Shown: one piece after another, positions 51,243-60,160 of the stretch
How the letters are laid out: each line of letters opens with the position of its first letter
How positions within the stretch are numbered: the stretch's first letter is position 1
DNA from: Paenibacillus hexagrammi
GTDB lineage: Bacteria > Bacillota > Bacilli > Paenibacillales > NBRC-103111
DNA: 64,000 bases
Direction: 5' to 3'
Assembly: GCF_021513275.1 (NCBI RefSeq)
Contig: NZ_CP090978.1
Span: forward strand, 4,278,001-4,342,000
Program-made: the position numbers and the translations under genes
The notes under the pieces: generated by a model
The model's database searches: none
Told to the model about the DNA's origin: nothing
The model's input: only the letters and a program-made list of their open reading frames with translations

Positions 51243-51986
51243 CTATGTATGTCTGCTACCAATCACATCCGCCAAACGCGCCGGAAAATCCGTAATGATA
51301 CCGGAAACGCCAGCCTCAATCAAACGTCGATACTCCTCTTCCCGATTTACCGTGTAGGGATATACGTGCAAACCTTTTTCCACAGCAAGCTTAATATCTG
51401 ATGCTCCGATTCCCTCATAGTGCGGGTGCAACGAATAGACCTCTACGCCTAACAGCTCGGCATAGGCCGAATGATCAATCAGGTTCGCCGCATAGAGAAG
51501 CCCCACTTGAAGCTCAGGCTCAGATACCTTCAACCGCTTGATGCATTTATGGTCAAAGGAAGACACGACCACATCCTGCATCCGGCCGCTCCTGCGCAAA
51601 AAGGACAGCAGCACATGCTCCATTCTTCCCTCATACGCATGCTTGACCTCTACATTAATCAGCTTGCCTTCCGGCACCGCTTCAAAAACCTCGCGCAGCG
51701 TAGGAACGCGCTCACCGCGGAACGCATCCCCAAACCAAGCCCCCGCATCCAGTTGTTGAATGGACTCCAAGGACTGCTGAACGATATAGCCCGTTCCATT
51801 TGTCGTCCGATTCAGAGTCGGATCGTGGCACACTACGATCTGCCCGTCCTGCGTCAAGTGGACATCCAATTCAATACCGTCTGCTCCTTGCTTCAAAGCA
51901 AGCTCGAAGGATGCCAATGTATTCTCGGGCGCTTCGCCAGCGGCCCCTCTATGACCGATAATCAAAGGTCGCTTCACTTGGTTCAT
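51243..51986 (-). CDS. Glycerophosphodiester phosphodiesterase
   Basis: 247 residues from ATG 51986 (ggagtgtgagt). Motifs of the family: GHRGAAGEAPENTLASF (metal and His), DGIELDVHLTQDG, VCHDPTLNRTTNG. No signal peptide, so it should act in the cytoplasm on glycerophosphodiesters, giving glycerol-3-phosphate plus alcohol. It points the same way as Aas and LplT, 211 bp upstream of them. Together these look like a phospholipid-recycling group. Confidence 0.93.
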   Translation of the reverse strand: MNQVKRPLIIGHRGAAGEAPENTLASFELALKQGADGIELDVHLTQDGQIVVCHDPTLNRTTNGTGYIVQQSLESIQQLDAGAWFGDAFRGERVPTLREVFEAVPEGKLINVEVKHAYEGRMEHVLLSFLRRSGRMQDVVVSSFDHKCIKRLKVSEPELQVGLLYAANLIDHSAYAELLGVEVYSLHPHYEGIGASDIKLAVEKGLHVYPYTVNREEEYRRLIEAGVSGIITDFPARLADVIGSRHT

Positions 51987-52227
51987 ACTCACACTCCTGC
52001 TTCGTTAGAATTTACCAGTGATTCATTATAGATGAATTCTATTCGCTATGCCCAGTTAAGATTTTATAAACCAAAATCACCGGGTGGAAGCCTCGAATTT
52101 GGCTCGCCAAATGAAGGGCCTTCCTTGAATTTCCATCATCTGATGGTGCTGCGATTAGCGGCATATTGTGTGTCTAATCCGCCTATTCAAAAAGCAATCA
52201 TGCTGCATGTGTGCGGCAATGCTGCCT

Positions 52228-54585
52228 TTACCTGGCATATATCAAATACGTCTGACCCGCCTGCACGGTAAAGCTTGTCACAGATGGCTCACCGCTCTCC
52301 ACTGCATCAGCAAGCTTAACCATAGTACCGTCAGCAGCTTCAATCCGGATCAGACCTGAGCACCGAAGCTTGCAAATCCCCGTCTGCTCGGCACGTATGA
52401 CTGCGTGCTGCAATCTGCCTCCTTGCCACTGCATATCAATCTCCATGCCGCCCCTTGCCCGCAAGCCTTTCACCGAGCCATTGCTCCATGCCTTAGGTAG
52501 CGCAGGCAGCAGCCTGATTTCACCGTTATGGCTCTGCACAAGCATCTCCACCATACCGGCCGTTCCACCAAAATTACCGTCAATCTGAAACGGAGGATGT
52601 GCGTCGAACAGGTTCGGATACGAGGATTTTGCCAGCATCGTCCTGACGTATTGGTGAGCCTGCTCGCCATCCCCCAGTCTAGCCCAGACGTTAATGATCC
52701 AGGCACAGCTCCAGCCCGTGTGCCCGCCGCCATGGGCGAGTCTGCGCTCCAACGAGGTACGTACAGCTGCCGCCCACTCAGGTGTCTCATACAAATCAAT
52801 TTCACTTCCCGGATAGAAGCCGTACAGGTGAGATAGATGACGATGCCCCGGGGACTCCTCCTCAAAATCACAAGACCACTCCATAAGCTCCCCATGCTGT
52901 CCGATCTGATATGGCAGCAATCGCGACCGCGCACTCTCCAGTTGTCCCTGCAGTGTACCATCAACCTCTAATAGCTTCGCAGCTTCAATCACCTGCCCAA
53001 ATAGTTCACGGATAATAGCCATATCCATGGTCGTGGCAACACTGACACTGCACTTGTCACCATCACGAGTTAGAAATAGATTCTCCGGGGTCGTAGAGGG
53101 TGCGGTTACCAAGTATCCATCCTCTCTCTCAATCAGCCAATCCAGACAAAACAAAGCCGCTTCCTTCATTGGCTCGTAGGCTTCATGCTTCAGATATTCC
53201 CGGTCCCCAGTAAATAGATAGCGCTCCCATAAATGCCTGGACAACCATGCGCCCCCCATCGGCCAAAAAGCCCAGCTCGCCGATCCGGTAACCGGCGCAG
53301 TATGGCGCCAAAGATCAATATTATGATGAGCTGTCCATCCCCGGCAGCCGTAGTGCAGACTTGCTGTCCTTCGTCCGCTTCTGCTAAGCTCCTGAACAAA
53401 CCTCAGCATCGGTTCATGACACTCGCTTAGATTAGCCGGCTCTGCCGGCCAGTAATTCATCTGCGTGTTAATGTTAACCGTATAATTGCTGCGCCATGGC
53501 GGACGTATCTCCCGGTTCCAGATCCCCTGCAAATTAGCTGGCTCTGTCCCGCTTCTCGAGCTGCTAATCAGCAGGTATCGACCGTATTGAAACAATAACG
53601 CTTCCAGTCCGGTGTCTTGCTCACCAGCTTGAACCCGGGCAAGCCGCTCATCTGTGGCTGCCTCGTCTCTGGAATCTGATTCGCCCAGCCCCAGCTCTAC
53701 CCGATTAAATAACTGTTGATAGTCCGCAAGGTGCCGCTCTTTCAGTTCTTCGTAAGAAATTCTTCCTGCTTCTTGTAGGATGCGCTCACAAATGGCGTAA
53801 GCATCCTTTCCATTTTCCACAGGGTCCGTTTCGTAACCGTTAAATGTCGTTGCAGCCGTGAGCAGCAGAACGACGGAATGAGCGCCGTTTACCTCGATTT
53901 CATGATCTTGCGATATCGTTAACCTTCCGCCCTCAGCTAGTACGCTCATGCAGACCTCGAAGCCCATACCTTTGCCGTCATAGGTAATTTCCGGCCAAAT
54001 CTGCGATGGTGCTGCCCCGTTCAATCGAATATAACTTTCCGTGGCAGAGCAAGCATATGGATGCGGACTGTCGAGCGAAACGCCCAGTGTAACTTGACCG
54101 GGCAAATCAGATTCGATCCGAACGACTAGCACCTGATCAGCAGCGGATAGAAACGATTCCCTTTTGTACTGAACACCATTCACTTCATATTTCACGCTGG
54201 ACAAAGCCGTATGTAAATCCAACTCTCTTCTATATCCGATTTCATCCGCATCATGCAGGGTTCTAATGTTCAGGTTCCCAAGCGGCTGATAGGCTTCGCT
54301 ATCCTGAGCCAGCATGTTGGACTCAATGATTTCCTGCGCCTTCATATATTCGCCATTCAACAAAGCCGCTCTTGCGAGAGGTACATGTTGAATCGCTTCC
54401 CGATTGAGCTTATCCTGCGGATAGCCTGACCACAGCGTATCTTCGTTAAGCTGGTAAAGTTCCTCACGTACCCCGCCAAAAATCATGGCTCCCAAGCGTC
54501 CGTTCCCAATCGGGAGCGCCTCCGTCCACTGTGCAGCCGGCTGTTTATACCATAAGGCTAGATTGTTTGATGGTTTGCCGTCCAA
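52228..54585 (-). CDS. GH95 alpha-L-fucosidase / glycoside hydrolase
   Basis: 785 residues, TTG start at 54585 (ggggtttgaacg). N-terminal beta-sandwich (EALPIGNGRLGAMIFGG, QLNEDTLWSG), then the alpha/alpha barrel. NINTQMNYWPAEPANL carries the Asn pair that assists catalysis in GH95, and FQIDGNFGGTAGM the Asp. No signal peptide, so it acts inside the cell on imported glycans. The family cuts alpha-1,2-fucose or galactose. It is the last gene of a three-gene unit with a putative hydrolase and an aldo/keto reductase; an AraC regulator is divergent. Confidence 0.92.
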   Translation of the reverse strand: MDGKPSNNLALWYKQPAAQWTEALPIGNGRLGAMIFGGVREELYQLNEDTLWSGYPQDKLNREAIQHVPLARAALLNGEYMKAQEIIESNMLAQDSEAYQPLGNLNIRTLHDADEIGYRRELDLHTALSSVKYEVNGVQYKRESFLSAADQVLVVRIESDLPGQVTLGVSLDSPHPYACSATESYIRLNGAAPSQIWPEITYDGKGMGFEVCMSVLAEGGRLTISQDHEIEVNGAHSVVLLLTAATTFNGYETDPVENGKDAYAICERILQEAGRISYEELKERHLADYQQLFNRVELGLGESDSRDEAATDERLARVQAGEQDTGLEALLFQYGRYLLISSSRSGTEPANLQGIWNREIRPPWRSNYTVNINTQMNYWPAEPANLSECHEPMLRFVQELSRSGRRTASLHYGCRGWTAHHNIDLWRHTAPVTGSASWAFWPMGGAWLSRHLWERYLFTGDREYLKHEAYEPMKEAALFCLDWLIEREDGYLVTAPSTTPENLFLTRDGDKCSVSVATTMDMAIIRELFGQVIEAAKLLEVDGTLQGQLESARSRLLPYQIGQHGELMEWSCDFEEESPGHRHLSHLYGFYPGSEIDLYETPEWAAAVRTSLERRLAHGGGHTGWSCAWIINVWARLGDGEQAHQYVRTMLAKSSYPNLFDAHPPFQIDGNFGGTAGMVEMLVQSHNGEIRLLPALPKAWSNGSVKGLRARGGMEIDMQWQGGRLQHAVIRAEQTGICKLRCSGLIRIEAADGTMVKLADAVESGEPSVTSFTVQAGQTYLIYAR

Positions 54586-54655
54586 CGTTCAAACCCCTTT
54601 CTCACCTTGAATGTTATCGGTAACTCTAATTTGTAAAATCTTCCTTCTCAAATTT

Positions 54656-54684
54656 ATTTTAGTATGAGCTCAACCTTATTACAA
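54656..54684 (-). promoter_or_regulatory. Promoter before the GH95 gene
   Basis: Minus strand: TTGTAA (54684-54679), 17 bp, TAAAAT (54661-54656). It lies just past the preceding terminator, so the GH95 gene may be transcribed on its own. Confidence 0.4.
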
Positions 54685-54685
54685 T

Positions 54686-54739
54686 GAAAAACTCCCCCAG
54701 GTACGCAGCTTAAACGCTGTTCATTACCTTAGAGGAGTT
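54686..54739 (-). terminator. Hairpin terminator after the unknown hydrolase-like gene
   Basis: On the minus strand AACTCC/GGAGTT arms (54739-54734 with 54695-54690), plus an inner AGGTA/TACCT pair, close a hairpin followed by TTTTTCATT. Confidence 0.6.
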
Positions 54740-54762
54740 CCACTTATGGATCAATTCTTCAG

Positions 54763-56493
54763 TTAGACCGGCTGTATCCGGAATGCTGCAAAGGATGATG
54801 GATAGATCTTGATCTCATACTGCGAACTTCCATCTTCCAAAACGCTTGATTTACGAGCCTGCGGCCTGCCAGATAGTGTCTCCAGTTGATAACCTGCGCG
54901 CACGTTCAAGTTCCATTTTTCCGGCAGAACAGAAAAATTTTCCACAACGAAGGTATCATTGTCATAAGCAAACCAACCGGCGCCGCCTGACCCTTGCAGC
55001 GAATAGGACGGAATCATGCCGGACGTGCATATTTCCCTTATCTTTGTCACAACAGGGACTGGCAGCTTACGCAGCTCATCTACGTTATCCGGTATGACCA
55101 GTGTATAAACCTTCCCCTTACTGTAGTTGTCATACATGAGAACAGGAATATTGTTCTGTCCTTCCAAAGCAACGATCGATTGCCAGGTACCGTTTGTACT
55201 ATACTCCAATACCGGGTAGGTAATGGTCTCAGCAGATCTGGTAAACTCATCAAAGGTGCAAATGGATGTATCCACAGCAAAACGGCTGACATCCAGCTTT
55301 TTCCCTGTGACACGCAGAGTTGTAAACTCTTCGATACCTTTGCCCTGAAGCTTCTCGATGAAACCTGAGGTCATGATGATCTGTCCGCCAGCTTTCAGAT
55401 ACAGCTTCATGCGTTCGAGGACTTCACTGTCTCTTGCAGCATCTGCTGTAAGAAGAAGAGGTGCTCCTCCCGACTCCGAATTTGGAAATTGTGGTGTGGG
55501 TTCCATCGGGATACCGAGCATGCCCAAGTAATCGTACAAATGATCCTCGCCCTTAGCATGATGCGGTTCGTAAACAAGGACACCAAGAGGCTGTCCCAGT
55601 CTCCCTGCGAGCGGGTCGAGCTTATCCAACTGAAAACCGAGCGGCGGTATGTAGAGAGAATCTTTAAGCAAGCTATAGCAGAACAAGGTCAGTTCTTTGG
55701 CTTTCCCGAATACCGTCAAATAGGCCTGCTCGAGGTAGTAGTCGATATACGTGCAGTCTAAGCTGTCAAACCATCCTCCGCCATTGCTGCCCGGCTTCAA
55801 ATTCTCCATCCAGCGAAGCAGCGAATAAGACGCATACCGCGGAATGTGCTGTTGGCTGATCGCGGGGTCGCGGGTTTCGGTGCCTGTATAGATGCCGTCA
55901 AAAATGACCGGCTGCTTCTCCGTATTATAGCCCGTCGCTTGATAAGCCTCATTCCAGTTAGGGAATTTGATGATCATTTTGGAATTCGGATTCACGGCTC
56001 TAGCCGGCTTCATGATGAGGTTCTCCGATACCTCTGTCATCAGCTCGAGGCGGAATTCTTCCCAGGAACGGTCACCTTTGCGGGCCAGACAATCGTCGCA
56101 GCCGCAATTCGTAAAGAAGAAATCGTCAAAAATAACCTCATCGAATACAGCTGCCGCATTCTCAACAGCTTCCTGGAATTTGGCGCGAGACGCTTCTTCC
56201 GTGTAGCAGATGCCGCCGAACAATCGCGAGTAACCCGGACGATAAGCTTCACCCAATGTCGGCGTAATGCCGCCGGCAGTCTGGATGCCTCGAGCTTCGA
56301 AGAAGCTCTTCAGCTCCATCAACCGCTCTCGACTCAATGACACGTCGCCGCGATGATTCTCTATATACACTTTAGAAACCTTGAGGTGCTTCTCAAAGAA
56401 ATCCATCTCTTGGGCAATCTGCTCCAGACTGCTGTTCAGACAACCTGCCGTACAATAAATAGCCAGCTTAAAATTCTCGTAACCCTTCCCCAT
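54763..56493 (-). CDS. Uncharacterised 576-residue protein, putative glycan hydrolase
   Basis: ATG 56493 with gaggagtggtcgt; the frame extends further but without a site. I do not recognise the family firmly. About 10-330 reads like a TIM barrel with acidic residues at strand ends (VYIENHRGDV, VIFDDFFFTN, FDGIYTGTETRDP, GWFDSLDC). About 340-440 looks like a glutamine-amidotransferase-like or trimerisation domain (LGVLVYEPHHAKGED, GQIIMTSGFIEKL). A beta-domain ends it (EIKIYPSSFAAFRI). A CxCxxC cluster (TNCGCDDCLARKG) may bind metal. Overall layout resembles glycoside hydrolases of the beta-galactosidase-like group. Gene order (AKR, this, GH95) supports a role in the same sugar pathway. Confidence 0.7.
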   Translation of the reverse strand: MGKGYENFKLAIYCTAGCLNSSLEQIAQEMDFFEKHLKVSKVYIENHRGDVSLSRERLMELKSFFEARGIQTAGGITPTLGEAYRPGYSRLFGGICYTEEASRAKFQEAVENAAAVFDEVIFDDFFFTNCGCDDCLARKGDRSWEEFRLELMTEVSENLIMKPARAVNPNSKMIIKFPNWNEAYQATGYNTEKQPVIFDGIYTGTETRDPAISQQHIPRYASYSLLRWMENLKPGSNGGGWFDSLDCTYIDYYLEQAYLTVFGKAKELTLFCYSLLKDSLYIPPLGFQLDKLDPLAGRLGQPLGVLVYEPHHAKGEDHLYDYLGMLGIPMEPTPQFPNSESGGAPLLLTADAARDSEVLERMKLYLKAGGQIIMTSGFIEKLQGKGIEEFTTLRVTGKKLDVSRFAVDTSICTFDEFTRSAETITYPVLEYSTNGTWQSIVALEGQNNIPVLMYDNYSKGKVYTLVIPDNVDELRKLPVPVVTKIREICTSGMIPSYSLQGSGGAGWFAYDNDTFVVENFSVLPEKWNLNVRAGYQLETLSGRPQARKSSVLEDGSSQYEIKIYPSSFAAFRIQPV

Positions 56494-56518
56494 ACGACCA
56501 CTCCTCGGCAACTTAGAT

Positions 56519-57466
56519 TCAGGCAAGAATATCTTCGATTTTTTGTACCGTTTCAGCATCCAGCACAACACCGGAGGCCTTCACATTTTCCTCAAGCTGA
56601 TCAATTCGGGTGGCGCCAACAAGAGCACTAGCTACATTAGACTGACGCAGGATCCAAGCTAGCGCAAGTGTGGACATTGACATCCCCAGTTCATTGGCAA
56701 GTCCAATCAATTGTTCCACCTTATCCATATGACCCTCACTCAGGAAGTTAAAAATCCATGCATTCGCTGTAGGATCATTAGCGCGGCTGCCTTCAGGAAG
56801 CTGCTGTCCCTTACGGTATTTACCTGTTAAAACACCTTGAGCAAGCGGTGAAAAGACAACCTGCGAAATGCCGTTTTTCTCGCTCACCGGAATGACCTCT
56901 GACTCAATGCCGCGGTAGAACATGTTATATTGAGGCTGGTTGACGACAATACGATCCAGCAAATATTTATCAGCCACTCCAAGCCCTTCTTGAATTTGAG
57001 CTGCAGTCCATTCGCTCACGCCGACATAAAGCACCTTGCCTTGACGAACCATATCCTCGATGGTGCGCAGCGTTTCATCAACAGGCGTCTCGGGGTCATA
57101 GCGATGGCAGTAAAAAATGTCCACATAATCTGTTTGCAACCGCTTTAAGCTGGCATGAATCTGCTCAAACACATGCTTGCGGGACAAGCCCTTATCATTG
57201 GGGCCTTCCCCCATGGGCCAAAATGCTTTGGTTGCGAGAACGTAAGAGTCGCGTTTATAAGATTTCAGTGCTTTACCCAGCAGAATCTCGGCTTCGCCCT
57301 GTGCATATACGTTAGCAGTATCCAAGAAGTTGATCCCAAGCTCGAACGCTCGCTTCGTTAGTTTAGCAACTGTTTCTTCGGCTACGGAATTACCGTATGT
57401 CAACCAGCTGCCAAGACTAATTTCACTTACTTGTAAACCGGTTCTTCCTAATTTACGATATTTCAT
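56519..57466 (-). CDS. Aldo/keto reductase (YghZ/Kv-beta-like)
   Basis: 315 residues, ATG 57466 (gaggagcatgaaca). Tetrad D49, Y54 (FLDTANVYAQGEAE), K80 (LATKAF) and H121 (FYCHRYD). The tail (ASALVGATRIDQLEENVKA) is typical of the beta-subunit-like reductases. It uses NADPH to reduce aldehydes. First gene of a unit leading into the unknown hydrolase and GH95; opposite the AraC gene. Confidence 0.92.
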   Translation of the reverse strand: MKYRKLGRTGLQVSEISLGSWLTYGNSVAEETVAKLTKRAFELGINFLDTANVYAQGEAEILLGKALKSYKRDSYVLATKAFWPMGEGPNDKGLSRKHVFEQIHASLKRLQTDYVDIFYCHRYDPETPVDETLRTIEDMVRQGKVLYVGVSEWTAAQIQEGLGVADKYLLDRIVVNQPQYNMFYRGIESEVIPVSEKNGISQVVFSPLAQGVLTGKYRKGQQLPEGSRANDPTANAWIFNFLSEGHMDKVEQLIGLANELGMSMSTLALAWILRQSNVASALVGATRIDQLEENVKASGVVLDAETVQKIEDILA

Positions 57467-57635
57467 TGTTCATGCTCCTCACTTCAGCTCTTAATCTTAT
57501 TTTTTGATGCAACGTCGTGTTCAGTACATGATGAGTTGGTTGATAACTTAGGCGCTGCTCTGAGCTGCCGAAGATCCCCATCCCATCCTTTGAATAAACG
57601 CGCGTTAATTCTCGTTCATTCACATTATAGATGGT

Positions 57636-57653
57636 ATACTAGAATTCGAGTAT
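57636..57653. promoter_or_regulatory. 18-bp dyad between AKR and AraC genes
   Basis: ATACT-a-GAATTC-g-AGTAT, a near-perfect palindrome with a single mismatched pair, in the 255-bp divergent region. Possible operator of the AraC protein or another regulator; not tied to known motifs. Confidence 0.3.
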
Positions 57654-57721
57654 CATATTTTCAACCTAATCTATCAATATTCCAACTTTTCCATACTGCT
57701 CATTCACAGGAGTTTATAACC

Positions 57722-58606
57722 ATGACCATTCTGCAATTTACAGCCCCTCCGCTGCCCTACTACATCTCAACCGGGTTTAGTATGGCACAAATTGGAAGAA
57801 AACATCCCGAACGTTATCAAATCGGGGAATTTGATCTGCTCGTTGTTAATAAAGGCTGCCTCTATGTAGGCGAAGAAGACAAGCATTATGAGGTATCCGA
57901 AGGTCATGCGCTAGTCCTCCGGCCGGATCTTCATCATTATCCCACGGAAGGCAACCGAACGGAGACCGGTACCTTCTGGCTGCATTTTCAGACGCAAGGC
58001 TCTTGGAGAGCTATCGAGCAGAGAGACCTACATACTAGCTACTCCGATCCGGAGGAACGTACGCAAGAATCTAACAATTTCAGAGGACAAGCCTTCACCA
58101 TACAAATCCCGCAATTCACAAAGCTTTTACAGCCGGCAAAAGTGTATGAAAGCCTTCAGCAGCTCCAAGCGTTGGAAAAAGATTCCCATCAGAACTGGGT
58201 TCGCTGGAAGCAGCAAACCATTCTGCAGGAAATACTCGGGCAGCTCAGCGCATCCTTGGAATCACAGGTTGTTAAGCCTTCGGCTGCTGTTGCCGACCAA
58301 GCGGCTTCGTATTTGCGCCTTCATTATCGGGATAGTGTAACTGCACAGGAGCTCGGAGAAGCTATCAACTTCCATCCGGTTTATATTGCACGCTGTATGC
58401 AAAAAGAATTCGGCTGCTCACCGATGGATTACCTGCTCCGATACCGGGTGGAGCGCGCCAAGCTGCTGCTGCTGCAAACGGATCTTCCTGTTGCTTATAT
58501 TGCCGAGGAAGTCGGCTTCAACCATGCGGCCTACTTCACCTCTTGCTTCTCCAAATACGAAGGGATTACTCCCAGGACCTACCGTCAGCAGTTTGCAAAA
58601 AAATAA
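57722..58606 (+). CDS. AraC-family transcriptional regulator
   Basis: 294 residues from ATG 57722 (caggagtttataacc), inside a longer frame that starts at 57536. Cupin-like N-terminal part (LLVVNKGCLYVGEEDKHYEVSEGHALVLRPD) and an AraC double helix-turn-helix (AQELGEAINFHPVYIARCMQ; VAYIAEEVGFNHAAYFTSCF). Likely activator of the divergent AKR-hydrolase-GH95 unit, with a glycan-derived sugar as ligand. Confidence 0.92.
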   Translation: MTILQFTAPPLPYYISTGFSMAQIGRKHPERYQIGEFDLLVVNKGCLYVGEEDKHYEVSEGHALVLRPDLHHYPTEGNRTETGTFWLHFQTQGSWRAIEQRDLHTSYSDPEERTQESNNFRGQAFTIQIPQFTKLLQPAKVYESLQQLQALEKDSHQNWVRWKQQTILQEILGQLSASLESQVVKPSAAVADQAASYLRLHYRDSVTAQELGEAINFHPVYIARCMQKEFGCSPMDYLLRYRVERAKLLLLQTDLPVAYIAEEVGFNHAAYFTSCFSKYEGITPRTYRQQFAKK

Positions 58607-58668
58607 TTGGACGCGCACACTAGACTAGCGGTAAGTACATCCCCCACTCGATCTAAACAGATTGCCTC

Positions 58669-58697
58669 TTGCCGTTTGATTGACTTTACGCTATACT
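58669..58697 (+). promoter_or_regulatory. Promoter of the serC leader
   Basis: TTGCCG (58669-58674), 17 bp, TATACT (58692-58697). It lies just before the T-box leader and is the only fitting promoter. Confidence 0.55.
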
Positions 58698-58704
58698 TCA
58701 TAAA

Positions 58705-58906
58705 ACAATGAATACCAGATTATGCCTATGAAGAGAATCCAACTCGGAGGCGTTATCGCCAAGAACGGCTGCTTCACTGCCGAACTAAGTTAACCGGAAC
58801 CGCCCGTTACCGCGGAACCAAGAGAAGGAACTTTCGTTCCTTAATTTGGGTGGCACCGCGAGCAAACGCTCCTCGTCCCAATCGGATGAGGGCGTTTTTT
58901 GTTTTC
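58705..58906 (+). ncRNA. T-box leader (tRNA-sensing riboswitch) of serC
   Basis: The conserved T-box sequence GGGTGGCACCGCGAGC lies at 58848-58863, preceded by a hairpin (AAGGAAC..GTTCCTT). A terminator follows: ACGC-CCTCGTCC with GGATGAGG-GCGT (one bulged T), then TTTTTTG at 58895-58901. Uncharged tRNA, here presumably tRNA-Ser, should pair with the leader and favour readthrough into serC. Stem I appears short: only about 140 nt separate the promoter from the T-box. I cannot assign the specifier codon; a UCC triplet in GAATCCAAC (about 58735-58743) is one candidate. Confidence 0.85.
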
Positions 58907-58933
58907 TACAACCTATACGGGAGGAACTAAACG

Positions 58934-60026
58934 ATGACAACACGCTTGTACAATTTTAATCCTGGACCCGCCGCGCTGCCGCTTGAGGTACTGGAAGAAG
59001 CTAAGGAACAATTCGTCTACTATGGAGGCAAGGGCATCTCGCTCTTGGAGATGTCTCACAGGAGCCGAGACGTTGAACAGCTAAACGAAGAAACACAGCA
59101 GCTGCTTCTTCGAGCATTGGATTTAGAGGGAGGAAATTACCATGTACTGTTTATGGGTGGCGGAGCCAGCACTCAATTCGCTCTACTCCCCCTTAATTTT
59201 CTAAAACCGAATGAAACAGCCGCCTACGCACTGACAGGAAGCTTCGCAGAAAAAGCTTACAAAGAAGCCAGCTTTATCGGACGTACTCACATCATCACAA
59301 GCTCACGTGATAACGGATGGCGTCATGTACCTGATCTCACTGAATCTGATCTCCCTAGTAGCCCTGCCTATGTTCACATTACGACTAACAATACAATCGA
59401 GGGCTCCTGCTATAAGCGGATACCTGATCTCGGCTCCTCTGCCTTGGTTGGAGATATGACCAGTGATCTACTCAGCCGTAAGCTTGATTTGAGCAAATTT
59501 TCCCTGCTTTATGCCGGAGCACAAAAGAATTTGGGGCCGGCAGGCGTGACCGCGGTCATTGTTCGAGATGATTTTCTCAAACAAGCCTCCAACGATATAC
59601 CCACTATTTTTCGCTATACAACCTTTGCTCAAAATAAATCGCTTTATAATACTCCTCCAGTTCATTCCATCTACATGATGAATCTTGTCTTGAAATGGTT
59701 CATACGGCAAGGCGGGATCACGAAGCTGGAGCAGCTCAACCAACAAAAAGCCGAACTGCTATATCGTGTCATCGATGAAAGCGGGGGCTTCTATAAAGGA
59801 ATCATTGATCCTCCGTATCGTTCCCATATGAATATCACCTGGACAATGAGGAATGAAGCTGCAGAAAAAAATTTTATCCGTGAGAGCATGGAACATGGAT
59901 TTGAGGGTCTGGCCGGGCACCTGCAGCGTAGGTGGACTTAGAGCTTCTGCCTACAATGCAGTTCCTTTGGAAGCTTGCCGCGCTCTAGCGGACTTTATGG
60001 TCCATTTTCAGAAGAAGTATGAATAA
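58934..60026 (+). pseudogene. serC: Phosphoserine aminotransferase, frameshifted near the C-terminus
   Basis: ATG 58934 (gggaggaactaaacg). SerC converts phosphohydroxypyruvate and glutamate to phosphoserine in serine synthesis, with PLP. Recognised by YNFNPGPAALPLEVL, MSHRS, and the PLP-lysine segment YAGAQKNLGPAG. The first frame ends at 59941 with LAGHLQRRWT. An extra T at 59922 explains it: without it the sequence reads [28 protein letters not shown]..KKYE, as in other SerC proteins, and the stop is 60024-60026, giving about 363 residues (E. coli: 362). It is under the T-box leader. Confidence 0.9.
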
Positions 60027-60160
60027 AAGTTTAGGCTAAGAATCGATTCGATTCTACCCATTTACGAGCATTTACGAGCTCCGCAGTCGTTTTGACAAGA
60101 TGTTCACTTCATCCTAGAATGATGTCAAACGAGTTTATTTGGAAATGAGGCATCCCTAGT

